From NCBI GenBank assembly GCA_026874595.1, contig CM049308.1:45209327-45273326 (forward strand): 64,000 nucleotides of DNA, in the 5' to 3' direction. The notes beneath the pieces are model-generated. The model did no database searches and was not told the DNA's origin. It was given only the letters and a program-made list of their open reading frames with translations. Origin of the DNA: Sipunculus nudus. Taxonomy: Eukaryota > Annelida > Sipuncula > Golfingiida > Sipunculidae. Position numbers and translations under genes: made by a program. The first letter of the stretch is position 1. Each line of letters begins with the position of its first letter. This document shows positions 1 through 10,426 of the stretch, in pieces.

Positions 1-324
1 TTATATGAAAGAAATTTATGATAGAAAAATATGCAGTTGGTAATATTAATCTAAATTTCCAGGTCTAGCGTCAAGTGTTTTAGCTTGTTAGTTCATAATT
101 ATTTCAAAATTTAAAAAAAAATTAAAATATGTCAGTTTTTTTAAATTTTACTATGACAAGTATTGATTCAAGGTGTCAGTATGTTTCACTAATGACATTA
201 AGACTTATGGCTGTATCAGCTGTCACAAGACTATGTAAATAATCAACATTTATATTACTGGTTCCTTTATTTCAGTTAATGAAATTAAACTTGCCCATGT
301 CTAGTTTTCTCCTCGTTTAATTAA
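1..324. other. AT-rich non-coding DNA with a repeat remnant
   Basis: No gene is visible. Bases 1 to about 70 resemble 41262-41335, and the stretch that follows there (41335-41790) reappears here at 3605-3833. The block therefore looks like one older AT-rich repeat split by the Helitron-like element at 325-3415. Confidence 0.4.
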
Positions 325-466
325 TTTTACCCCAGACAAAGTCGGGGGATACTATGTTTTCATGCCTGTCCCGCCACCTCGACCAATCAGAAATTTTGTT
401 GGCGCGATAACTCAAAAAATATTTCACAGATCTTGACCAAACTTGGTACATGTAAAGACATGGGTG

Positions 467-1382
467 AGAGATAGATAGATCGATATATTTTATTCACAAC
501 AACAACACATACAGATCACAATAAAATGGATAAATATAAAAATACATATATCTATCAAAATTATATTCATAAAATCTGCAAGTGTTAAAAGCCATGAAAA
601 AGGAGCACTAAAAAGTAACCTTTTATTTGTGAGGTATACTTATTTCCATAGTGGACCATAAAACACATTTAACAAGATGGCAGAGCATGCATACAATTTA
701 GATAATTTATAATATTAGTTAATTTCAAAGTGCTGACTGAGATTATCGACATAATCACACTTATACATGTACATATGTCAATCAGTTATATATATTAAAA
801 TCTATGACTACGCTATTATAAAAATTACAGTGATAATAATAGTTTCATGTATAGTTTAAAATGACTGAGTGTTCATTAAAAAAAAAAACTAAGAGTGACA
901 AAGACATTCATGTTCATGTGAGTTACATCTATTTAAAAACAGTGACTAAGATAATCAAAGATAAAATGACCATGTTTAATAATTATGTTATAAAAATTCC
1001 ATTTTCCAGTCCTTCATTTTCCCAAATAAGTTGTCCTCGCAGCTCTTCATAAATAATCTCTGACTGTTTGAAGTTTTAATTATAGATGGCAATTCATTCC
1101 ATAATTTTATTCCATTAAATTTAAAACTATATTTTCCCTGAGTTTTGACTTGAGGCACAACATAAGCTTGCTTACTTCTTTGTGTTTTATAAGCATGTCT
1201 AACAGGTTCTATATCACCAAGCTATGGCATAGCATGATGAACATGAGTATTATACATTGAATCCAGTGATAAATAATCAACCCTATGTGAAACATCCCAC
1301 CATTTAGCTTTTTAAAATCACTTACTCTTAAGCTTTGTCTATTTAAATTTCTTACAAAACGTACCATTTTATTGGACAATGC
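467..1382 (-). mobile_element. 5'-truncated non-LTR retrotransposon (LINE) 3' end
   Basis: This block separates two parts of the F3 left module that are contiguous in other copies, for example near 1700-1750 (...GGGTGAGAG then GCCTATTTAAAATG). On the minus strand it reads as the end of a LINE reverse-transcriptase ORF, then about 520 bp of 3' UTR, then a short ATCT-type tail (467-485). About six target bases appear to be missing at the junction. Clade is uncertain; CR1/Jockey-like is a guess. Confidence 0.7.
988..1382 (-). pseudogene. Broken C-terminal end of a LINE reverse transcriptase
   Basis: Read on the minus strand, the last 130 or so codons match the generic C-terminal region of CR1/Jockey-type ORF2 proteins: a WWDVSHRVDYL-like stretch, a basic HAYKTQRSKQ stretch, then SFKFNGIKLWNELPSIIK, which is the typical aromatic, WN-x-LP and basic pattern. 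One in-frame TAG lies near the middle, and a frameshift falls just before the WWDV stretch, so it is not functional. The ORF ends at the TAA whose complement is 988-990. The catalytic RT motifs are absent because the copy is 5' truncated. Confidence 0.7.
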
Positions 1383-1394
1383 CTATTTAAAATG

Positions 1395-1406
1395 AGGTCA
1401 TGACCT
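1395..1406. promoter_or_regulatory. IR0 nuclear-receptor palindrome AGGTCATGACCT
   Basis: Perfect AGGTCA/TGACCT palindrome with no spacer, the layout known as TREpal for thyroid-type receptors. Identical copies lie at 1747-1758 and 36769-36780. One-off copies (GGGTCATGACCT) lie in the other F3 left modules. A direct repeat of TGACCT with no spacer (DR0) follows in decayed form here and perfectly at 7730-7741 and 52933-52944. Binding is not shown. Confidence 0.45.
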
Positions 1407-1571
1407 TTACTAGGAGAGTGTCATTGACCTTCAAAGGTCCAATTTCGAGGAAAATCACACAAATTCTTAAATATCTCAAGAAATTTTGCATGGATTGATC
1501 CCAAAATCAAGTTGATCCAAGATCATGGATAGGGTTGTCATGTTCCAGAAACTGGTGGCGCCACCTATTAT

Positions 1572-2745
1572 TGTATCCCCAGACAAAGTCTGGGGATACT
1601 ATGTTTTCATACCGGTCCCGCTGCCCCCGCCGCCGCCGCCGCATATAAATCTTGTTGGCGCAATAACCCAAAAAATATTTCATGGAACTTTACCAAACTT
1701 TGTATATGTATAGATATGGGTAAGAGGACGACGCCTATTTAAAATGAGGTCATGACCTTTACTAGGAGAGTGTCCTTGACCTTGAATAGATCCAATTTTA
1801 GGGAAAATCACGCAAATTCTTTAATATCTCAAGAAATCTTGCATGGATTTATCCAAAAATCAAGTTGATGGAAGAACATGGATAGGGTTGTCATGTTCCA
1901 GAAACTGGTGGCGCCACCTATTATTCTTTACTTGTTTTCGTGCCGTTTAATACCCCCAAAATTGCCACCTTACAGTACTGTGAGCATTATAAGTCAAAAA
2001 CTAATGGACAGATTTCTTTTATATTATGCATATACATAGGTATTGGTTATGGGATGATGTTTATTTAAATTGGGGTCATGACCTTTCCTATGATAGTGGC
2101 CTTGACCTTGAATATTGCCATATATGGTGAAAATCACACACCTCTTATGTTATCTCCAGTGTTGATAGACATATGGATTTCGAACATGACTTATGTATGG
2201 CCCACCACTAAAGTAAGAACCCTATAGGTTATAGGGTCATGAGGTCAAAGGTCAAGGTCACAGGACACATCTTTAAAAAGATTGTGGATGCATTTTTAGC
2301 CAAACATTTCATCTCAGACATTTCATCTTGCACATACAGTTCCTCTGCCAATAGAGGAAGATGCCTGTCAATTGTGAGGTCACAAGGTCAAAGGTGAAGG
2401 TCACAGGAGCCATCTGTCCAAAAATTAGTTTCTGGATGATAATTCCTTCTTTTATTTATGTATGGATTTCAAACTTGACTTGTATTTGACCCATTGGAAA
2501 AGCAAGACCCAAATTGATTTCTGGGTCATGAAGTCAAAGGTCAAGGTCACAGGAAACCTCTTTAAAAAGATCAAGGTCACAGGACCAATATCTTCAACAA
2601 GATTGTGGATTATTAGATGGAAGAAACAATAAATATGCCAAGTGTCAGTATATGCTGCTAAAAATTGGGGTCTATTCTTAAAGGGGGGGGGGGGCTACTA
2701 TGTCTGGGGATACTCTGACACCTGCGGTGCCAAGAAATGTCTAGT
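1572..2745 (+). mobile_element. F3 Helitron-like element, complete nested copy
   Basis: This is the cleanest F3 copy. It opens with GTATCCCCAGAC-AAA-GTCTGGGGATAC, a perfect 12-bp stem. It then carries the IR0/DR0 module, a GGTGGCGCCACC palindrome, an AGGTCA-rich pair of units and an 11-G run at about 2685-2695. It closes with GTCTGGGGATAC (2702-2713), a CACC-TGC-GGTG hairpin, AAGAAATGT and CTAG (2741-2744). The flanks, ...CACCTATTATT and TTCTTTACTTG..., rejoin to match the uninterrupted sequence at 1907-1935 with a single TT. Insertion was therefore at TT with no longer duplication. Confidence 0.8.
1573..1599 (+). repeat. F3 5'-terminal hairpin
   Basis: Perfect inverted repeat: arm 1573-1584, loop AAA, arm 1588-1599. 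The second arm reappears at the right end of every F3 copy, so the sequence acts both as a terminal hairpin and as half of a subterminal inverted repeat. Other left ends begin at about 7552, 34233 and 36607. Confidence 0.9.
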
Positions 2746-3415
2746 TCTTTACTTGTTTTCTTGCCTTTTAATACCCCCAAAATTGCCATTGACAGTACTG
2801 TGAGCATTATAAGTGCAAAAACTAATGGACAGTTTCTTTTATATTATGCATATACATAGAAATGGGTTATGGGATGATGTATATTTAAATCGGGGTCATG
2901 ACCTTTCCTATGAGAGTGGCCTTGACCTTGAATTTTCCCATATTTGGTTAAATTCACACAAAATCATATATCTCAATAAGGGATGCATGGATTGGTCTAA
3001 AAATCAAACTGACTGAAGATCTTGGAAAGCTTTGTCTTCTGCAGAAGACAGGTGGTGCCACCTTCTGTTCTTTTCTTGTTTTCGTGCTTTTTAATACCCC
3101 ATCATTGCTACTTGACAGTACTGAGCATTATAGGTCTAAAACTAAAGGACAGATTGGGCTGAAATTGTGCATGTCCATTGATCTTGGATACCTCCATCTT
3201 GTATTCAAGACTGGTGGCACTATCTGCAATAATTATTGTGTGGCGTCCATCCATACGTTTGCTTCAGGTAAAAATTGCTCATATATCTGGAGTGGTTCAA
3301 GTTATTGGTATTGGCTGAAATTATTTACTGCTGAAGATTGGGGCCTATTCTTAAAGGGGGGGGGGATTAATTGTCTTGGGATACTGTGGGACCTGCGGTG
3401 CCAAGAAATATATAG

Positions 3416-3835
3416 TTTATAGTGTGTTTGTATCCTTGGATTATTCTTTACACATATAATGGTTTCATAGCTGAGATAACTTTTAATTTTTTTCTGATAA
3501 TTTTTTTTTAAACAAAATATTTGAACATGATAAAAAAAACAGACCTTATACAAGTTCTCGTTATGATTTCTGTAATGTTAATAATTGTCATAAGACTCTT
3601 GCTATACCTAGTATGTAGATTGATGTGAAAGTAGTCCAAAGTGAATATAATAGTTTTATTTTTAAAATGCAAATACTTTCAAAATGTATTCATGAATGCA
3701 TTCAAGAATATATTCTTTAATATTATTTTAATAATCATTTATTTTGATTATATCATTAAAAAAATCTTTTCAGATGCTACTGTTATTATTTTTTTATTTA
3801 AGTTATATTTGACTCAATATTTGTTATTAATTTTT
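3416..3835. repeat. AT-rich repeat also present at 41330-41790
   Basis: 3667-3833 matches 41632-41781 closely, including two ATTCATGAATGCATTCA-like runs and the T- and A-rich stretch that follows. The ORFs here are AT-rich artefacts. No gene is supported. Confidence 0.6.
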
Positions 3836-6800
3836 AGCGAACCTGTGAGCTTATGTAATGGTGTGGCGTCGTTTGGGGTCCAGCGTCTGTCGGCCGTCTT
3901 CCATCGTCTGTACGTTAACCCATACTATCTTGTAAATGGAAAGAGTTAGCATCAAGAAATTTTCTGCAAAAAATTAGCTATCTAAAAAACGTTATCGGAT
4001 TTTGCTTATTTTTTGGCTAACTGCATTTTCTAGATTTTATAGAGAAAAAAGCAAAAAAAAACTTTAAAAATCTTCTTCTCTGAAACTGTTCAGCCAAATT
4101 GTCCAATATTTCACAGAAATGATCCCTGGAACAATCTCTCAAGTTTGTTCGAATGGTTTAAGTTAGGTGATTTTTGGCTGAGTTACAGCTAGTTGAACTT
4201 AGTCATCTGACCAAAAAAGCATACTAAAATTACAATCTTAAAAAACGGCTGAAGCTGTCATCACCAAATTTTATGCCAATGTTGGTCACATGAGTCATGT
4301 TTGAAATTCAGGTATTGGTGGCCCCACCTGCATCGGCCTTTTTTGAACGGGGGTCATCAGTGCCTGTATCATACTGACAGCTACAAAAAACTTCTTCTCT
4401 GAAACCCTTTGTCCAAATTGTTTAATATGGCACAGAAATGATCCTAGGGTAATGCTTTCTGAAGTTTGTTCAAATTGTCTCAGTTCAGTGACTTTTGGCT
4501 GAGTTATGGGAAGCTGAATTTAGTCATATGCCATAAAAGCCCATTTTAGCTCAGTTGCTACAAAGATCTTCTTCTCAAAAACCACTGGGCCAAATTCTTA
4601 AATCTCACACATTAATTATCCTTAGATGTTGCTTATTCAAGTTTGTTCAAATGGTTTTGGTTCAGTGATTTTTGGCTGAGTTATTGGAAGCTTAACTTAG
4701 CCATTTTGCTTTATTTTCCCATATGAGTTATAAACCTGCAAAACGTTTTTTGACTGACCCCACTGAGGCCAATTTGTTTAATATTTTACAAGAATAATCC
4801 CCTGAATAACTCTTATAATAATTGTCCTTTATGGTTCCAAAGAATGAATTTTGGCTGAATAATAAAAATTGAATCGAGTCATTTTACCAAATATGTTAGC
4901 TGTGTGAAGCAGATACATCTAGCCTGGAACCAGTTTATCAGCATCCGTTACATCATGCCTCCAGACATTTAGATTTCAGGTTATCTTTGGTTATTATTGA
5001 CAAGAATGTTTTTTAAAAACTTTTAAAAAATGTAGATTTATGATTTTAGATATTCCTCATGCCAGGTAATGTTTACAATCACAGGTATACGTTAACCCAT
5101 ACTTTTTCGAAAACGCTGGAGCTAGCATCATGAAATTTAATGCAACGAATTAGCCATCTGAAAAAAATCTGCATTTTCTTAGATTTTATAGAGAAAAAGC
5201 TAAAAAAAAACCTTTAAAAATCTTCTCCTCTCAAACGGTCAAGCCAATTTGATCAATATTTCACAGAAATAATCTTTTATACCATCTCTCTCAAGTTTGT
5301 TCAAATGGTTCAAGTTCTGTGAATTTTGGCTGAATTACAGGAAGTTGAACCTAGTCATCTGTCCAAAAAAGCATACTAAAATGACAATCTCAGAAACGGC
5401 CAGAGCTATCATCCCCAGATTTTATGCCACTGTTGGTCACATGAGTCATATATGAAATTCAGGTATTGGTGGTGTCACCTGCATTGACCTTTTTTTGTAC
5501 GGGGGTCATTGGTCATCTGTATATCAACCGATAATTTCTCAGGAATTGCAGGAGCAACCGTCCCCAGGTTTTATGCAATTATCTGTCACATATCAAATGT
5601 TGTGGGATTCAGTCTATGTTTTTTGCTATCTGCATTTACTTAGATTTTATAGGGGAAAAGCTGAAAAACCTTTAAAAGTCTTCTTGTAAATAGTCCAGCC
5701 AAAATGTTCAATATTTTACAGAAATGATCCCAGAGGCAAGCACTCTCAAATTTGTTCAAATGGTTTGCATTTGATGAATTTTAGTGGATTTAATGAATGT
5801 GATCGGTCATTTGGCCAAGTAAGCATACTGACATAGTTATCTCAGAAATGACAGAAGCTAGCATTACCAAGTATTGTGCAAATGTTGGTCACATGACTCA
5901 TATTTGAAGGTGCAGATTTTGATGTGCCACCTACATTGACCTGTTTTTTATGGGCAAAAACCTCATAATTTTAGCCTCTTTCAGCTTAAAAAGTTTATGA
6001 TGAAACTGTAAAGTTGAATTGTTCAATTTTTCAAAAGAATTATCATACGACATGGTTCTTTCAATAATATCAGAAAAACTTAAGTTGGTCTTATGGCCAT
6101 TATTATGTCTAACTTAAACTGAGGACTGCAAAACTGTTCTTCTACAAAAATATTGTTTCAATTATAACTTCTGTTACATGGCACAAAAATTATTCTTAGG
6201 TGGCCTTTGTTCAAGTTTACCTGAATGATTTTTGGCAGAATTATTGGACCTTTAACAATGAAAGAACTGAATCTTTTATTTTTCTAGATATTTTGATAAA
6301 AAGTTTATGAATATTTCAGCTTGAAAAAAAGCATTTTAGCCAGAGACTTACAGTATGTGTAAACAGATTTGCCAACAGGCCAAGATTGTATCTGTATATT
6401 TACATAGGTTAAGAAACTGCCAACTGTTTCAGATTTGGCAACAGATCAAGAGTTCATTCAGTGCATCCAGATATAGGTCAAGAGTTCAGTCAGTGCAGCC
6501 AAGCACAAGGCATGTGATCCCCTCATGGATGACATGTGAACACCTCATGGGCACCATGTGATCAGCTCATGGGTGTCATGCCCCTTAGGGCTGCATGTGG
6601 AGCCAATCTATTTATAGCTTTGGCAGATTGCCAACTGTATCAGATTAGGCAACAGGTCAAGAGTTCACTCAGTGCAGCCAGATACAGGTCAAAAGTTCAC
6701 CCAGTCTAGCCAGGTGCAGGTCATGAGTTCACTCAGTGCACTAGCCTGAGCTAGCAAATTTGTCACAGTTCACTTGGGGCAACTGTCTTTCTCACCTAAG

Positions 6801-7199
6801 CGTGGTCAGCCCCATGCATTAGACTTAAGGTAAGTTTGATGTATTGGCCTAATATTTTGACCTGTCTATGTGTCTTTGATGAGTTTCTCGTTCACAAGAC
6901 AGGTGTCACCACCTACAATGACATTTGCACAGTGTGTGACTTTTGTGTCTGCTTATTTCTTTAGAGGAATTTGATATATCATCCTGAAATTGGGCATATT
7001 TATATCCTATCATATTTTAATTATTGTATACTTGTCGTATACAAGACTGGTGGTGCCACCTACAATAATTTTTTGCACAGTGTGTGTCCCTGCTTATTTC
7101 TCAGGAGGGGTTTGATATATCAGTCTGAACTTGGGCATATGTATATATCTCTGAAACCTTTTTTTATACAAGACTGGTGGTGCCAGCTACAATCATTTT
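3836..7199 (+). mobile_element. F2 Helitron-like element, long form
   Basis: It starts TAGCGAACCTGTGAGCTTA just after a T-run, followed by a GTC/CGTC-rich stretch. The body is made of diverged tandem units built around CTTCTTCTCTGAAACTGT and AAATTTTATGCCAATGTTGGTCA. A zone of DR2 motifs follows (6442-6731), then units with GGTGGTGCCACC palindromes (6880-7199). F2 right ends elsewhere read GCACAGGTTCGC...AGGCCTGTAGGCCTTG, complementary to this left end. This copy lacks that end because the F1 start at 7200 follows directly. No coding capacity is seen. Confidence 0.6.
6442..6731 (+). promoter_or_regulatory. Array of DR2 motifs (AGGTCA-nn-AGTTCA)
   Basis: Four perfect AGGTCA-nn-AGTTCA copies lie at 6475-6488, 6654-6667, 6686-6699 and 6718-6731, with a one-off copy near 6445. 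They sit in short repeats of the type CAGGTCAAGAGTTCACTCAG. DR2 with RGKTCA half sites is a known retinoic-acid-receptor layout. Activity is inference. Confidence 0.5.
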
Positions 7200-7551
7200 T
7201 AGCTCAACCGAGGAATAGGAATGGCGCTTTGACCGTCATCCGTCTGGCCGTCCGTTAGCAGGGCACAAATCATTACAGCTGGTCCTAGAAACTTCTAAAT
7301 GAACATGCAGGGAGGTCAATTAAAAATTTCCTTGGAAACTGAAATTAGGTCACTGCGACCTTTTCCCTTCAAGCTATGGGGCTTAAAAGTACCCCCCAGA
7401 ATAGTAAAAAATTTGATACAAAACCTCCAATATCTTAATAATTAATGCGTGGTTTGTCATGAATTTTGCCTTGAATATTGACCATGACTAGTTTTGTCAG
7501 TTCCTGAAACGTGGTGGTTTTCCTATTTTAACAAATATTTTTCTATTTATT
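7200..7551 (+). mobile_element. F1 Helitron-like fragment, left part
   Basis: It begins with a degraded F1 start (TAGCTCAACCGAGG) and the usual GTCCGTTAGCAGGGCACAAATC. It carries a one-mismatch IR3 at 7347-7361 (AGGTCACTGCGACCT). It is cut at 7551 by the next F3 element. Bases 7431-7470 give the uninterrupted version of the target hit at 34232/38146. Confidence 0.6.
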
Positions 7552-10044
7552 GTATCCCCAGACAAAGTCGGGATACTATCTTTTCACGACGGTCCCGCCG
7601 CAGAAAAACCTTGTGAGCGGGATAACTCAAAAAATATTTCACTGATCTTTTTCAAACTTTACATTTGTATAGATATAGGTAAGGGGGTGAAGCCTATTTA
7701 AAATGGGGTCATAACCTATGGTAGGAGAGTGACCTTGACCTTGAATAGGTCCATTTTTGCTGAAAATAACACAAATTCTTAAATATCTCAAGTAAGCTTG
7801 CATGGACTGGTCCAAAAATCAAGGTGACCGAAGATCTTGGATAGCCTTGTGATATACCAGAAACTGGTGGCGCCACCTATTATCCTTTTTCTGTTTTTAC
7901 GCCTTTTAATACCCCCATAATTGCCACTTGACAGTACTGTAAGCATTATAAGTAAAAAAACTAATGGACAGATTTCTTTCATATTATGCACATGTAGAGT
8001 GATAGGTTATAGGATGAGGTCTATTTACATTTGGGTCATGACCCTTACCATAAGAGTGGCCTTGACCTGTAATGTGTCCATATTTGGTGAAAATCACACA
8101 CCTCTCCAGTGTTGATAGCCATATGGATTTCAAACATGACTTATGTATGGCCCACCACTAAAGTAAGAACCCTATAGGTTCTAGCGTCATGAGGTCAAAG
8201 GTCAAGGTCACTGGACTCGCATCCTAAAAGATACTGTGGATGCATTTTAAGCCAAACTTTGATCCCAGGTCTTCCATCTTGAATATATAGCTCACTTGAC
8301 AATAGTGGATGATCCATATCAATTTTGGGGTCAAAGGTCAAGGCCACAGGAGCTATCTGTCAAAAAATTAGTTTCTGGATGATAATTCCTGCTTTTATTG
8401 ATGTATTGATTTCAAACTTGACTTATATATTCCCATTGAAAAAGCAAGACTCCAATTGATTTTGGGGTCATGAGGTCAAAGGTCAAGGCCTTTAAAAAGA
8501 TTGTGGATGCATTTTCAGCCAAACATTCATCTCAGACCTTTCATCTTGCACATATAGTTCATCTGCCAATAGAGGAAGAACCCTATAAATTGTGAGGTCA
8601 CAAGGTCAAAGGTGAAGGTCACAGGAGCCATCTGTCCAAAAATTAGTTTCTGGATGATTATTCCTGCTTTTATTGATGTAAAGATTTCAAACTTGGCTTG
8701 TATATGACCCATTCGAAAAGCAAGACCTGAATTGATTTTGGGGGCCTGAGGTCAAAGGTCAAGGTCACTGGACACATCCTTAAAAAGATTGTGGATGCAT
8801 TTTCAGCCAAACAATTCATCTCACATCTTTCATCTTGCACATAAAGTTCACCTGCCAAGAGAGGAAGAACCCTATCAATTTTGAGGTCACAAGGTCAAAG
8901 GTGAAGGTCACAGGAGCCATCTGGCCAAAAATTAGTTTCTGGATGATAATTCCTGCTTTAATTGATGTAAAGATTTCAAACTTGACTTGTATATGTCCCA
9001 TTGGAAAAGCAAGACCCGAATTGATTTTGGGGTCTTTAGGTCAAAGGTCAAGGCCACAGGACACATCTTTAAAAAGATTGTGGATGCATTTTTAGCCAAA
9101 CATTTCATCTAAGACATTTCATCTTTCAAATACAGTTACCCTGCCAATAGAGGAAGATGCCTGTCAATTGTGAGGTCACAAGGTCAAAGGTGAAGGTCAC
9201 AGGAGCCATGTGTCCAAAATTAGTTCATCAGATGATAATTCAAGCTTGGATTAATATATGGATTTCAAACCTGACTTATATATGGCCCATCAATAAATCT
9301 AGACCTCTATTGATTTATATATAAAAGTGGATGATCAATATCAATTTTGGGGTCACAAGGTCAAAGGTGAAGGCCACAGGAGCCATCTGTCAAAAAATTA
9401 GTTTCTGGATGATAATTCCTGCTTTTATTGATGTATAGATTTCAAACTTGACTTATATATGTCCCATTGAAAAAGCAAGACCCCAATTGATTTTGGGGTC
9501 ATGAGGTCAAAGGTCAAGGTCACTGGACACATCTTTAAAAAGATTGTGGATTCATTTTTCAGCCAAACATTTCATCTCAGACCTTTCATCTTGCACATAT
9601 AGTTCACCTGCCAAGAGAGGAAGAACCCTATAAATTGTGAGGTCACAAGGTCAAAGGTGAAGGTCACAGGAGCCATCTGTCCAAAAAATAGTTTCTGGAT
9701 GATAATTCCTGCTTTAATTGATGTAAAGATTTCAAACTTGACTTGTATATGTCCCATTGGAAAAGCAAGACCTGAATTGATTTTGGGGTCATAAGGTCAA
9801 AGGTCAAGGCCACAGGACACATCTTTAAAAAGATTGTGGATGCATTTTTAGCCAAACATTTCATCTAAGACATTTCATCTTTCAAATACAGTTACCCTGC
9901 CAATAGAGGAAGATGCCTGTCAATTGTGAGGTCACAAGGTCAAAGGTGAAGGTCACAGGAGCCATGTGTCCAAAATTAGTTCATCAGATGATAATTCAAG
10001 CTTGGATTAATATATGGATTTCAAACCTGACTTATATATGGCCC

Positions 10045-10055
10045 ATCAATAAATC

Positions 10056-10057
<2 letters not shown>
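10045..10057. repeat. LINE target-site duplication, 3' side
   Basis: ATCAATAAATCTA directly abuts the T-run and is identical to 16015-16027 beyond the LINE 5' end. The bases next to each copy differ, which fixes the duplication at 13 bp. Confidence 0.92.
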
Positions 10058-10104
<47 letters not shown>

Positions 10105-10426
10105 CTCTTCTTTTCTTATGATGTCTCAGAATATTGATTTTATTTTTTTCAAGACCTTTCTGTCATCATCGACATCATTAAAAAGAAATCACAAGGTTAC
10201 GTTTCAGATCACAATATTTACAAATACAAAATATACAAAATATGTAAGTTACAAAAAACATTCACATCTTAACTACTTATGTATATGATTCCAGAAACCT
10301 CAAATTTAACCATGACTTATGTAGGTAACATGTCTGTCAGAAGTTATGAATTATAATAGAAGAGGCTATATAATCACGTGTTCTAGTGAAGTTTGACATA
10401 AATTAGGGTACATGGATAAAAAATAT

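Larger units (their letters stand above)
325..3415 (+). mobile_element. F3 Helitron-like element, outer copy, interrupted twice
   Basis: The left end near 325 is a decayed form of the F3 start (GTATCCCCAGAC followed by its reverse complement). The right end at 3350-3415 has a G-run, a degenerate GTCTGGGGATAC copy, the GGTGCC arm of the terminal hairpin and TATAG in place of CTAG. The body is interrupted by a LINE fragment (467-1382) and a nested F3 copy (1572-2745). No RepHel protein is seen, so the element is non-autonomous. Assignment to the Helitron/Helentron class rests on end structure and insertion into TT, not on a transposase. Confidence 0.65.
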
